A stretch of DNA of 53,531 bases from Clostridia bacterium. GTDB taxonomy: Bacteria; Bacillota; Clostridia; Oscillospirales; CAG-272. Below are positions 34,910 to 43,131 of the stretch, piece by piece; position 1 is the first letter of the stretch, and each line of letters starts with the position of its first letter. A program made the position numbers and the translations under genes. The stretch covers positions 1-53,531 of the forward strand of contig JAGATD010000010.1 of assembly GCA_017621415.1 (NCBI GenBank), given 5' to 3'. Below the pieces are notes generated by a model. It did no database searches. It was not told the origin of the DNA and saw only the letters and a program-made list of their open reading frames with translations.

Positions 34910-36118
34910 ATGACAAACATAGCAATTCTCGGTTTTGGCGTTGTTGGCGGCGGTGTTGCCAAGCTTATTACCGATAATTACAAAGAAGTCTTACGCCTTG
35001 GCGGAGATGAAATCAATATAAAATATATCCTCGACCTGCGTGACTTCCCTGATTCGCCTTTTGCCGACAAGGTTGTTCATAGCTTTGATGTTATAGCTGA
35101 AGACCCTGAGGTTGATACCGTTATTGAGGTAATGGGAGGCTCGCACCCGGCTTATGAATATACAATAAGGGCGCTTGAAGCCGGAAAGAATGTTATCACC
35201 TCTAACAAGGAGGTTGTTGCAAACTTTGGCGACGAGTTCCTTAATATTGCGGAAAAGAAAAATGTTTCTTACCGCTTTGAAGCCAGTGTTGGCGGCGGTA
35301 TTCCGGTTATTTCACCTATGATAAGCTGTGTTGGTCAGAACAAAATTTCTGAGGTACGCGGTATTCTTAACGGAACAACCAACTATATTCTTACCAAAAT
35401 GTTTACCTTTGGCGACAGCTTTGAAGAGTCGCTTAAGGATGCTCAGGAAAAGGGCTTTGCGGAGAGAAATCCCGATGCTGACATTCTCGGTACAGATGCC
35501 TGCCGCAAGATTGCAATTCTCGGCGCTTTGGCTACGGGAAATCTTATTCCCACCGACAAAATTCACACCGAGGGTATTACCAAAATCCGCGGGGAGGATG
35601 TTGAGGCCTCGGCAAAGGTTGGGCTTAAGATAAAGCTGCTTGGCAGATGCATTATAAGCGACAAGGGTGTTCAGATTATGGTTGCGCCCTTTATGCTCCG
35701 AGATTCTGAGGCTCTTTCTACCGTTAGCGGTGTTTACAATGCTATTGAGGTTGTAGGCGAGCCTATAAAGAGCGCTATGTTCTACGGTCCCGGCGCGGGC
35801 GCAGGTCCTACCGCTTCGGCAGTTGTTGGCGACCTTATGCAAATTATGCAATCGGGCACAAAATGCGCAAAGCCTGTAATGAACAAGACAGACGAGCATC
35901 TTCTTCCCTTCTCCGACTTTGAGTCACAGAGCTATATTGCTGTCAAGGGCGGATGCGAAAACTGCGTTAAGGGCGCTTTCGGTGAGGTTCAGTTTATTGA
36001 TGCTGATGGTGAAATTGCTTTCATTACCGCAAAAATGAGCGAAGCCAAGACCGAGGAGGCTCTTAAGGCTCTTTCGGACAAGGGTATTGAAATAAAATCA
36101 AGAATAAGACTTCTGTAA
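34910..36118 (+). CDS. hom: Homoserine dehydrogenase
   Basis: 402 residues from the ATG at 34910 (GGAG 6 nt upstream; an in-frame TTG at 34898 includes the ribosome-binding site and is rejected). NAD(P)-binding GFGVVGGGVAK at the start, catalytic-domain NGTTNYILTKM and a C-terminal ACT-like regulatory domain (about 340-402). It reduces aspartate semialdehyde to homoserine, the branch towards threonine and methionine, while dapA at 47441 takes the lysine branch. Its leader contains a terminator right after the promoter. Confidence 0.96.
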   Translation: MTNIAILGFGVVGGGVAKLITDNYKEVLRLGGDEINIKYILDLRDFPDSPFADKVVHSFDVIAEDPEVDTVIEVMGGSHPAYEYTIRALEAGKNVITSNKEVVANFGDEFLNIAEKKNVSYRFEASVGGGIPVISPMISCVGQNKISEVRGILNGTTNYILTKMFTFGDSFEESLKDAQEKGFAERNPDADILGTDACRKIAILGALATGNLIPTDKIHTEGITKIRGEDVEASAKVGLKIKLLGRCIISDKGVQIMVAPFMLRDSEALSTVSGVYNAIEVVGEPIKSAMFYGPGAGAGPTASAVVGDLMQIMQSGTKCAKPVMNKTDEHLLPFSDFESQSYIAVKGGCENCVKGAFGEVQFIDADGEIAFITAKMSEAKTEEALKALSDKGIEIKSRIRLL

Positions 36119-36130
36119 AATATTCAATAA

Positions 36131-36160
36131 AGTCGTCGGTACTATCTCCGACGGCTTTTC
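36131..36160. terminator. Terminator between hom and the alanine symporter gene
   Basis: AGTCGTCGG/CCGACGGCT stem (36131-36139 with 36148-36156) followed by a T-rich run; it can serve both convergent genes. Confidence 0.82.
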
Positions 36161-37422
36161 TTTTCGCTTAATATTGGGGTTAAAGAATATATTCTTTTAT
36201 GAGATTTTACGACAGCGGACAAGGTTATCAGCGCCATCAAAAAAATTACCGTATCCGTCATTGCAAGAAGCTTACCTGCTCCGAGAAGCGCTCCGCAGAC
36301 TGCCGAAACAAGAAATGCCGGCGTAAACGCATTTGTTTTTTTCCCAAATATGTATCCCATACAACTGCTGCCGTAGTAATACCAGCATATCATGGTCGAA
36401 TACCCGAATATAAGGACCGAGCAAATAAGAATAGGTCCCGCAAGCATACCAAGTGAAGTGTTAAAGGCCGAAAAAACGTATGCCATAGGTGTTGAAAAGC
36501 CAGCGGGGTCAGCCGATGAGCACAGCAAGGCAAGAGCGGTAAGACCGCAAAGAATCACCGTATCAAATATAACCTCGGCAATACCGAAAAGCCCGCCTAC
36601 ATACGGAGTGCGGTTATCGGCTCTTGAATGAGCCATAGCCGATGTTCCGATACCCGCCTCGTTTGAAAGAATTCCTCTGGCAAAGCCCTCTGTTAAAGCC
36701 TTTGAGCACAGAAATCCGAAAACACCTCCCGAGAATGCCACAGGTGTAAACGCCTCCGAAAATATGAGTCTAACCGCAGGAAGAAAATTGCCGGCATTTT
36801 TTATAATAGCAAAAAGGCAAAGAGAAATAAAGCCCACCGAAGCAATAGGAACAAGTCGGGCTGTGGCTCGCTCTATTCCCCCGGCACCTTTGTGAACACC
36901 TATGTAAATAAGGCACGAAAGAAGTATTGCCGATATTTCTACGGGTATATGAAGAGCCGAATCAAGTATGTCCGACACGGCTGAGCTTTGTATAGCAGAG
37001 CCCATAAGGAAAGTAAGGCACAGACACAGCACCGAATAAACAACCGCAAGAAATTTGCCATTTCGAGTGAAAATTTTAGGCAGAATAGATTGAAATCCGC
37101 ATTCGTTTTTTTCTTTCATTGCAAGAGTCAATGAGGTTTCGGAATACTTGAGCACACCTGAAAAAAGAGCGGACAAAATAAGCCAAAAAACACTTCCCGC
37201 ACCACCTGTCATTATTCCTGCCGCAGTGCCGAATATATTTCCTACTCCGAGTGTGCCCGCGAGGGCAAGCCAAAAGGCAGAGGCAGAGGCGCCCGAGCGC
37301 AGCTCTTTTACAAAGGATTTTGTTACACGTATAGGATGAAGAAGAAAGAAAAACCTGAGCTTAAGTAATAAAAAAAGCCCTGCGCTGCTTACTATAAACG
37401 GTAAAAGCAAAGATAGCTGCAT
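36142..37422 (-). CDS. Sodium:alanine/glycine symporter (AgcS family)
   Basis: 426 residues with about ten or eleven membrane helices. LALAGTLGVGNIFGTAAGI is the family's conserved N-terminal motif, and GILSNEAGIGTSAMAHSRAD is the second. It imports alanine, glycine or a related small amino acid with sodium. The ribosome-binding site GGAGGG (8 nt upstream) is the 3' arm of a hairpin whose 5' arm is CCCTCCGC, so translation is probably restrained by RNA folding. The stop lies inside the terminator shared with hom. Confidence 0.9.
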   Translation of the reverse strand: MQLSLLLPFIVSSAGLFLLLKLRFFFLLHPIRVTKSFVKELRSGASASAFWLALAGTLGVGNIFGTAAGIMTGGAGSVFWLILSALFSGVLKYSETSLTLAMKEKNECGFQSILPKIFTRNGKFLAVVYSVLCLCLTFLMGSAIQSSAVSDILDSALHIPVEISAILLSCLIYIGVHKGAGGIERATARLVPIASVGFISLCLFAIIKNAGNFLPAVRLIFSEAFTPVAFSGGVFGFLCSKALTEGFARGILSNEAGIGTSAMAHSRADNRTPYVGGLFGIAEVIFDTVILCGLTALALLCSSADPAGFSTPMAYVFSAFNTSLGMLAGPILICSVLIFGYSTMICWYYYGSSCMGYIFGKKTNAFTPAFLVSAVCGALLGAGKLLAMTDTVIFLMALITLSAVVKSHKRIYSLTPILSEKKSRRR

Positions 37423-37430
37423 AAAGAAAA

Positions 37431-37456
37431 CCCTCCGCTAGAGTTTATGCGGAGGG
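37431..37456 (-). promoter_or_regulatory. Hairpin burying the symporter's ribosome-binding site
   Basis: On the minus strand CCCTCCGC, 10-nt loop, GCGGAGGG, with the SD inside the 3' arm, 8 nt from the ATG. Eight uninterrupted base pairs. Confidence 0.65.
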
Positions 37457-37468
37457 CACACTTTTTTA

Positions 37469-37960
37469 TTACAATACAAAAATATCAAGTATCTTCCATA
37501 CTGCAAAAATTACAATACCGATAACAACACCCATACTGATATAATCAAAGAACTGATTAAATTTTTCTGCCTTTTCTTCGTCACGCTTGTCAAGCTCGAT
37601 ATCCTCTTCGGTTTCGCGAAGCTCCTCGGGAATTTCGTCAAAGCCCCCGTCCTCGTCTTCTGCCTCATCAAGTGCAAAATCATATGTTCCGTTCTTTATC
37701 GCCTTTGCTCTCTCAGCCGCAGCCTTGAGAATTGAGGTTACGGTAGCAAAGGTCTTTTCCGACAGGTCTGCTTCACCTATCTTCTTTGTTATCCTCGCCA
37801 TAGCGGATGAAATGTTATCTGTATCTCTGTCAAGCGTTACGGTGTCAAGGTCTGAAGAGCACTCGGCGCAAAGATATTTTGGATTACCGTATCCGCCTAT
37901 TTCGAGAACAGGCGCAATTTCTTCATCAACAGGGGCGCTGCAAATTATACATTCTTCCAT
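37469..37960 (-). CDS. Zinc-ribbon and C-terminal membrane-anchor protein
   Basis: 163 residues. ECIICSAP and YLCAECSSD give two CxxC knuckles (a zinc ribbon in residues 1-35); a charged, acidic linker follows (about 95-130), and one membrane helix ends the protein (MGVVIGIVIFAVWKILDIFVL). No signal peptide, so it would be anchored by its tail with the ribbon in the cytosol. Family not recognised. It is 15 bp downstream of the DUF896 gene, in a probable sdaA-DUF896-this gene operon. Confidence 0.65.
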   Translation of the reverse strand: MEECIICSAPVDEEIAPVLEIGGYGNPKYLCAECSSDLDTVTLDRDTDNISSAMARITKKIGEADLSEKTFATVTSILKAAAERAKAIKNGTYDFALDEAEDEDGGFDEIPEELRETEEDIELDKRDEEKAEKFNQFFDYISMGVVIGIVIFAVWKILDIFVL

Positions 37961-37975
37961 AAATGTCTCCTTGTT

Positions 37976-38149
37976 TTATGCCTCACCGTGAGGCATTTTT
38001 GTGGTTGTCGCGCCCTTTAGCTGAGAGCGGACATAGGCAAGATACTCTTCTCTCAATGCTTTCTGCTCGGCTTTTTCTTCCTCATTTAATTCTCTTTGCT
38101 TTGCAAGTCTGCCAAGCTCATTTATTCTGTCTATTTTGGATTTTTCCAT
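37976..38149 (-). CDS. DUF896 (YnzC-type) small protein
   Basis: 57 residues. MEKSKIDRINELGRLAKQRE followed by LNEEEKAEQKALREEYL is the DUF896 two-helix pattern; the C-terminus has VRSQLKGA as usual. B. subtilis relatives (YnzC and others) are small alpha-helical proteins of unclear function, some LexA-controlled. Its ATG overlaps the serine dehydratase stop by one base (TAATG), so translation is coupled. Confidence 0.85.
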   Translation of the reverse strand: MEKSKIDRINELGRLAKQRELNEEEKAEQKALREEYLAYVRSQLKGATTTKMPHGEA

Positions 38150-39357
38150 TACACGCTGCCCTTTCCGTAATGCTTTGCAAGTCCGCCCGCCGCAGTTTCA
38201 CGGTAGAGGTGAGAGAGGTCCTTGCCTGTTTCGTACATAGTTTTTATTACCAGATCGAGAGAAATTTTTCTTGAGCCTGAGAGGAAGTTTGCAAGACTCA
38301 TTGCGTTTATCGCTCTCATTGCGGCAACCGCATTACGCTCGATACATGGTATTTGCACAAGTCCGCATATTGGGTCGCAGGTGAGTCCAAGGTGGTGCTC
38401 TATTGCGATTTCTGCCGCATACTCTATTTGGTCAATTCCCATTTCAAAAAGCTCACCCAGAGCCGCCGATGCCATCGAGCAGGCTGTTCCGACCTCCGCC
38501 TGACAGCCGCACTCCGCACCGCTGATAGACGCATTTGTCTTAACCAAATTGCCGATAAGTCCTGCTACCGCAAGGGCTTTAAGTATCTGCTTATCAGAGA
38601 ATCCGTGCTTTTCCTGCATATAGCGAAGAACAGAGGGAAGCACTGCGCATGCACCGCATGTGGGGGCAGTAACGATTGTTCCGTTATCCGCATTCTGCTC
38701 ACTGACGGCATAGGCATAAGAACAGACTATCCTGTTTTCACGTGTTACGGGGCTTTCGTCAATATGGCGCTGATTATAAAGATACTGCGCCTTGCGCTCT
38801 ACCTCAAGTCCGCCGGGAAGTATTCCTGAGGTAGTAAGTCCCTCATGGATTGCAGACTTCATAGTTTCCCACACGGTATAAAGGAAGTCATAAATCTCCT
38901 CCCCCTCACGCATTATCACATAATCAGAAAGTCTTATACCCTCTTTTTTACACAAGGCGGCAATCTCACCAAAGGTGGACTCGGGATATATTTCAAGAAG
39001 CGGCGAGGATTCTCTGCCCTCGATTTCTATATCACCTCCGCCAACACTCATAACACGCATTTTGCTGTGCTTTTGTCCTTTTATAATCGCATAGATATCC
39101 ATAGTGTTTTCATGAGGAAGATTGTCTCTATCCTTAGTATTAAAAACTATGTTTACCGGCTTTTCTGTTATGCTTTCAAGCGCCTTATCTGTTCCGTGCC
39201 CCTCGCCCGTATCAGCAAGAGAGCCGTAAAGCACTGCCTCATACTCTTCAGCCTCCGGGTGCTCGGACACGTATATTGACATAGCTTTCGCAGGTCCCAT
39301 AGTATGTGAGCTGGAGGGTCCCTTGCCTATTTTATATATATCTTTTATGGATTTCAT
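38149..39357 (-). CDS. sdaA: L-serine ammonia-lyase, single-chain iron-sulfur type
   Basis: 402 residues with both domains in one chain. The beta-type domain begins KIGKGPSSSHTMGPAKA; the alpha-type catalytic part has cysteine motifs for the oxygen-labile [4Fe-4S] cluster: APTCGACAVLPSVL, GAECGCQAEVG and TCDPICG. It deaminates serine to pyruvate and ammonia. It is the first gene of the run with DUF896 and the zinc-ribbon protein, and divergence from LysR places it near that regulator's control. The ATG has GGAGA about 8 nt upstream. Confidence 0.93.
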   Translation of the reverse strand: MKSIKDIYKIGKGPSSSHTMGPAKAMSIYVSEHPEAEEYEAVLYGSLADTGEGHGTDKALESITEKPVNIVFNTKDRDNLPHENTMDIYAIIKGQKHSKMRVMSVGGGDIEIEGRESSPLLEIYPESTFGEIAALCKKEGIRLSDYVIMREGEEIYDFLYTVWETMKSAIHEGLTTSGILPGGLEVERKAQYLYNQRHIDESPVTRENRIVCSYAYAVSEQNADNGTIVTAPTCGACAVLPSVLRYMQEKHGFSDKQILKALAVAGLIGNLVKTNASISGAECGCQAEVGTACSMASAALGELFEMGIDQIEYAAEIAIEHHLGLTCDPICGLVQIPCIERNAVAAMRAINAMSLANFLSGSRKISLDLVIKTMYETGKDLSHLYRETAAGGLAKHYGKGSV

Positions 39358-39415
39358 TCAAAATCTCCTTTCTGCTAACTTGATAGCTCTATTTTAGCAC
39401 ATTTCTTTGACTATT

Positions 39416-40276
39416 TCAAGTGATATGAGCGCTTTCGTTATTAAATATCTCAACAATGATTTCGCTAAGCCTTACAGCTGCGGCTTTTGAGGGAGCTGTA
39501 CTTTGGGAATATACATAGATATTTCTTACATAAGGCCCTACATCAACAAGCTTTACCTTATCCGAGAACTGTCCAGACCATGAAACAGACGGCACTATGG
39601 CAACACCAAGCCCCATTTCAACATATTTTCTCACATAATAAGGGTCATCGGTCTGTATGGCTATTTTAGGCGAAAAGCCGCACTCACGGCAAACCGTATT
39701 CAGATATTCAAAAAGCCTTGACCCCCTTCCCATTGACACAAAGCGCTCATTTCTGAAATCCGAGAGAGAATTATACCCCTCGAAACTCTCTTTGAGACAG
39801 GCTATGCGCATAGGCTCGGTTACAAGATGCCGAGCGCTATATTCTCCCCTTGCCGACAGGGTATCCGAAACTATTATGTCATATTTTATATCCGGCTCGG
39901 CCTTATGGGATATAATTATTGACACATCCGGAAAATTAAAGCGAAATTTTTCTATCGCATCCGTAACAAGGCGGCGGTTTGTCTCAATAAGCAGATTAAT
40001 TTCACCTCTGAGGCCGTTTTTGTCAGAGGAAATTTTACCTTTTGCCACCTCGATCTCGATTAGGCCTTTTTTAACTCCCTCATAAAAAATACGCCCCTCG
40101 TCTGAAAGTGCGATTTTATTTGATGTTCGGTTAAATAGCTTTACTCCAAGCTCAGATTCAAGCCTTTTTACCGTCTGGGAAATATTAGAGGTTGGTACAT
40201 TGTATTTTTTTGCCGTATGAGAAAAATTTTCACTTACCGCGGCATCCATAAAATATTCAAGCTGTAAAAATTCCAT
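39416..40276 (-). CDS. LysR family transcriptional regulator
   Basis: 286 residues. The N-terminal helix-turn-helix has FMDAAVSENFSHTAKKYNVPTSNISQTVKRLESELGVKLF; the remainder is the effector-binding domain (MGLGVAIVPSVSWSG near the C-terminus). It sits upstream of sdaA on the same strand and is divergent from the SemiSWEET-like and esterase genes at 40423-42236, with three inverted repeats in the intervening region. It may control either side. Effector unknown. Confidence 0.9.
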   Translation of the reverse strand: MEFLQLEYFMDAAVSENFSHTAKKYNVPTSNISQTVKRLESELGVKLFNRTSNKIALSDEGRIFYEGVKKGLIEIEVAKGKISSDKNGLRGEINLLIETNRRLVTDAIEKFRFNFPDVSIIISHKAEPDIKYDIIVSDTLSARGEYSARHLVTEPMRIACLKESFEGYNSLSDFRNERFVSMGRGSRLFEYLNTVCRECGFSPKIAIQTDDPYYVRKYVEMGLGVAIVPSVSWSGQFSDKVKLVDVGPYVRNIYVYSQSTAPSKAAAVRLSEIIVEIFNNESAHIT

Positions 40277-40296
40277 AATCTTATCCTTTCACAAAG

Positions 40297-40325
40297 ATTA
40301 TATACCAAACAAGGAATATTGTCAA
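40297..40325 (-). promoter_or_regulatory. Promoter of the LysR gene (39416-40276)
   Basis: Minus strand TTGACA, 17 bp, TATAAT: perfect consensus. Its -35 lies inside the palindrome ATATTG-T-CAATAT (40316-40328). Confidence 0.85.
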
Positions 40326-40365
40326 TATGCTATAATCCGAAAGTTATAGTAAATATATGATATTT
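40316..40365. promoter_or_regulatory. Cluster of three inverted repeats, candidate LysR operators
   Basis: ATATTG-N1-CAATAT (40316-40328), CTATAA-N8-TTATAG (40330-40349) and AAATAT-N3-ATATTT (40351-40365) lie head to tail between the divergent promoters. The middle one contains the LysR T-N11-A spacing. Confidence 0.55.
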
Positions 40366-40370
40366 CATAG

Positions 40371-40399
40371 TTTACAAAGCCCTGACTGAATGATATAAT
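40371..40399 (+). promoter_or_regulatory. Promoter of the SemiSWEET-like and esterase genes
   Basis: TTTACA (40371-40376), 17 bp, TATAAT (40394-40399), 23 bp before the ATG at 40423. Confidence 0.82.
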
Positions 40400-40422
40400 A
40401 AAAATAAAAAGGAAAAAATGAA

Positions 40423-40725
40423 ATGTCGGAAATACTTGAAATAATTATGATAGTCAGCTTTGGCGCCTCCTGGCCAATGAATGTAATCAAGTCATACAGA
40501 GCAAGAACTACAAAGGGCAAAAGCCTTGCATTCCTTTGCCTTATCTTCTTCGGTTACATAGCAGGTATAGCGGGCAAACTGTGCAACACCGCATATATGG
40601 CAGAGTTTGCATCCAAGTGGTACGTGCTTTTCTTCTATGTGCTTAACCTTGTTATGGTAGGGTGCGACCTTGCGCTTTATTACAGAAACTATCTGCTTGA
40701 CAAAAAGGCAGCAAAAGGAGAATAA
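40423..40725 (+). CDS. SemiSWEET-like three-helix transporter
   Basis: 100 residues with three hydrophobic segments. Between the first two lies SWPMNVIKSYRARTTKGKSLAFL, which fits the PQ-loop/SWEET pattern (P, K, R, K-G-K-S). SemiSWEETs dimerise and passively transport small sugars; this assignment is by motif and size. It starts 3 bp before the esterase gene, so sugar uptake and ester processing may go together. Confidence 0.65.
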   Translation: MSEILEIIMIVSFGASWPMNVIKSYRARTTKGKSLAFLCLIFFGYIAGIAGKLCNTAYMAEFASKWYVLFFYVLNLVMVGCDLALYYRNYLLDKKAAKGE

Positions 40726-40727
40726 AA

Positions 40728-42236
40728 ATGAAAATTTTATCAATCGGTAACTCCTTTTCCGAGGATGCGCAGAGGTATCTTCACGCAATAGCGGAGCATG
40801 AGGGTATTGACCTTATGTGCGCAAATCTCTTTATAGGCGGATGCTCACTCGAGACTCATTACGACAATCTTTTAAATGAAACAAGGCCATATGAATATTC
40901 CGAAAATGCTGAGTTTTTGAAAAAATCCACATTAAAAGACGGTATTGCAGCTCACAATTGGGATGTAATCACTCTTCAACAAGCATCCCACCTCTCCTAT
41001 AAGGAGGAGAGCTACTTTCCCTACATAAATGAGCTTGCGGCATATTTGCGTAAGACCTGCCCGGGAGCAAAGATTTATATTCACGAGACCTGGAGCTATA
41101 ACAGCAAAGAAAGACTCACGGCACAGAAGTACGGCACTCACAGAGATATGTTCTCTTATGTTGAAAGAGCATACCGAAGAGCCGAGAAAGAAATAAATGC
41201 CGACGGATTTATCCCTGCCGGTGAGACGCTTGAGAGACTTAAAAACCGTGGTTTTAACCCCCATCGAGACGGCTCTCACGCAAGCCTCGGTGTCGGAAGA
41301 TTTGCGATTTCGCTCACATGGCTTGGTGTGCTGTGCGGCTTTGATGTAACTAAGGTAAGCTATAAGGATTTTGAGAGATTTGTCAGCGAAAAGGAATATA
41401 CCGCTGCTATCGAGTGCGCAAAAGAAGCCATTGAAAACAAGGGAAATCTCCTTTATGACATAAGAACAAAGCACAATGTTCCTTATGCCGTAAGCTATGC
41501 GGGCAATCCCGATACAAATCCCGAAAGAGCGCTTGATATTTATCTCCCTAATACCGATGGATTTGACACATTTATCTATTTCCATGGCGGCGGATTTGTT
41601 ACAGGCGACAAGGATGGCGAGTTTGCTCCTATATTGGCAAAATACTATACCGATAACGGTGTTGCGTACGTAAGCGCAAATTACAGAATGTACCCTAACG
41701 CGGCATATCCCGACTACATAAGAGATGCTGCTTTAGCGGTTTCTTACATTAAGAAAAACATTGAGTCTCTTGGCGGAAGCGGACGCATTTTTGTTGGAGG
41801 TACATCGGCTGGCGGATATCTTTCGCAAATGCTCTGCTTTGATAAAAAATGGCTTGGATTTAACGGAATTAATGTTTCTGACATTGCGGGATTTATTCAC
41901 GATGCAGGTCAGCCTACAACCCACTTTAACGTGTTAAAAGAGAGAGGCTATGACAGGCGCAAAATTGTAGTTGACGAGGCAGCGCCGATCTACCACGTTG
42001 GTGATGCTGCAGAATATCCTCCTATGCTCTTTATACTTGCTGACAACGATATGCAAAACAGACCCGAGCAGACCGAGCTTTTACTCTCAACAATGAACCA
42101 CTTTGGCTACGATATGACCAAGGTTGAAAAGATAGTTATTCCCGATTCTACCCATTCTTCATATTGTAGAAGACTTGATGAGGATGGCAATCCTCTATTT
42201 GCAAAGATTATTACCAAATTCATAAAATCTGTATAA
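40728..42236 (+). CDS. Two-domain esterase: DUF4886 (SGNH-like) fused to alpha/beta hydrolase
   Basis: 502 residues. Residues 1-235 fit DUF4886, an SGNH-hydrolase relative (LSIGNSFSEDAQRYLHAIAE with the block-I serine; DGSHASLGVGRFA near the catalytic histidine). Residues 240-502 are an alpha/beta hydrolase of the hormone-sensitive-lipase type: FIYFHGGGFVTGD oxyanion loop, FVGGTSAGGYLSQ with the nucleophile serine, and a histidine in DSTHSSY. No signal peptide, so it is cytosolic. Two esterase domains in one chain suit removal of different acyl groups from imported plant oligosaccharides; this is inference. Confidence 0.85.
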   Translation: MKILSIGNSFSEDAQRYLHAIAEHEGIDLMCANLFIGGCSLETHYDNLLNETRPYEYSENAEFLKKSTLKDGIAAHNWDVITLQQASHLSYKEESYFPYINELAAYLRKTCPGAKIYIHETWSYNSKERLTAQKYGTHRDMFSYVERAYRRAEKEINADGFIPAGETLERLKNRGFNPHRDGSHASLGVGRFAISLTWLGVLCGFDVTKVSYKDFERFVSEKEYTAAIECAKEAIENKGNLLYDIRTKHNVPYAVSYAGNPDTNPERALDIYLPNTDGFDTFIYFHGGGFVTGDKDGEFAPILAKYYTDNGVAYVSANYRMYPNAAYPDYIRDAALAVSYIKKNIESLGGSGRIFVGGTSAGGYLSQMLCFDKKWLGFNGINVSDIAGFIHDAGQPTTHFNVLKERGYDRRKIVVDEAAPIYHVGDAAEYPPMLFILADNDMQNRPEQTELLLSTMNHFGYDMTKVEKIVIPDSTHSSYCRRLDEDGNPLFAKIITKFIKSV

Positions 42237-42276
42237 AAAGTGCGGCAGACCTTTAATGTGAGTCTGCCGCATTTCT
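42236..42276. terminator. Bidirectional terminator, esterase / AraC
   Basis: Perfect TGCGGCAGAC/GTCTGCCGCA stem (42241-42250 with 42262-42271), A-rich before and T-rich after. Confidence 0.88.
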
Positions 42277-43117
42277 ATTTTGCAATACTTTTACGGTAAG
42301 CCAGGGGGCTTGTGTTCATATATTGCTTGAATATTTTATGGAAGTAATTTGGGTTCGCAAAGCCACTTTTGTCTGCTATGTCATTTAAGGGTGTATCGGT
42401 AACCGAGAGAAGCTCGAGAGCCTTATTTACCCTTACGCCGTTTATGTAATCTATGGGGGTTTTTCCGATAGATTCCTTGAACATTTTTGTAAAATAATCT
42501 GCTGAGACAGATATCATTTCCGCAAGAGTATCTATATAAATCTTTTCACCGCAGTGGTCCGCGATATAATCAAGTGCGGGTCTCAATCTCAACACATTGT
42601 GATAAACCATGCGCTCCTGCTCATTTCTTGCACCGCAATAATAACGAAGAAGAGCGGAAATAAGAACATAGATATTTGCTCTTATCGGGAGCTTGTAGCA
42701 AACGTCTTTTGCGGCATATTCGTCATACGCCTCGGTCATAGCATAGGCTACTGTTTCATAAATCGGGTGTCCCTGTCTGAATACAGACATACGATTTCTC
42801 GACTGAACACAAAACATATAAAACAGCTCAGAATCAAATTTTTCCATATGCTCTGTGACCAGCACCGAATTGAAAGAAAGTGACCTTACAGATGCATCGC
42901 CCTCTACTGCTTCCGCACGGAAAGCAAGGCGCTCGGGAATATATATATAGTCCCCCTCCGAAGCCATGCTCGACTCGGTTCCGACCTCGATTTTTATACT
43001 ACCGCCTGTTACCTCTAATATTTCAATCGCGTCTCTGTGACAGCCCGAGGTTAAAACGCCCGAGCCTTCTTCAGCATATATTTTAAATTCAAAAGCCGAC
43101 CTTTCTCCCACTGCCAT
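42275..43117 (-). CDS. AraC family transcriptional regulator
   Basis: 280 residues. The N-terminal cupin half (SGCHRDAIEILEVTGGSIKIEV) is followed by two C-terminal helix-turn-helices (LAEMISVSADYFTKMFKESIG and LNDIADKSGFANPNYFHKIFKQY). Start choice is unsure: ATG at 43117 or GTG at 43111, both near GAGG. It is the last gene of a run with two CobW-family GTPases upstream (14 bp gap), so it may be co-transcribed with them, though its sugar-type cupin suggests control of carbohydrate genes such as the adjoining esterase or GH28. Confidence 0.88.
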   Translation of the reverse strand: MAVGERSAFEFKIYAEEGSGVLTSGCHRDAIEILEVTGGSIKIEVGTESSMASEGDYIYIPERLAFRAEAVEGDASVRSLSFNSVLVTEHMEKFDSELFYMFCVQSRNRMSVFRQGHPIYETVAYAMTEAYDEYAAKDVCYKLPIRANIYVLISALLRYYCGARNEQERMVYHNVLRLRPALDYIADHCGEKIYIDTLAEMISVSADYFTKMFKESIGKTPIDYINGVRVNKALELLSVTDTPLNDIADKSGFANPNYFHKIFKQYMNTSPLAYRKSIAK

Positions 43118-43131
43118 CACCTCAGTTTATT

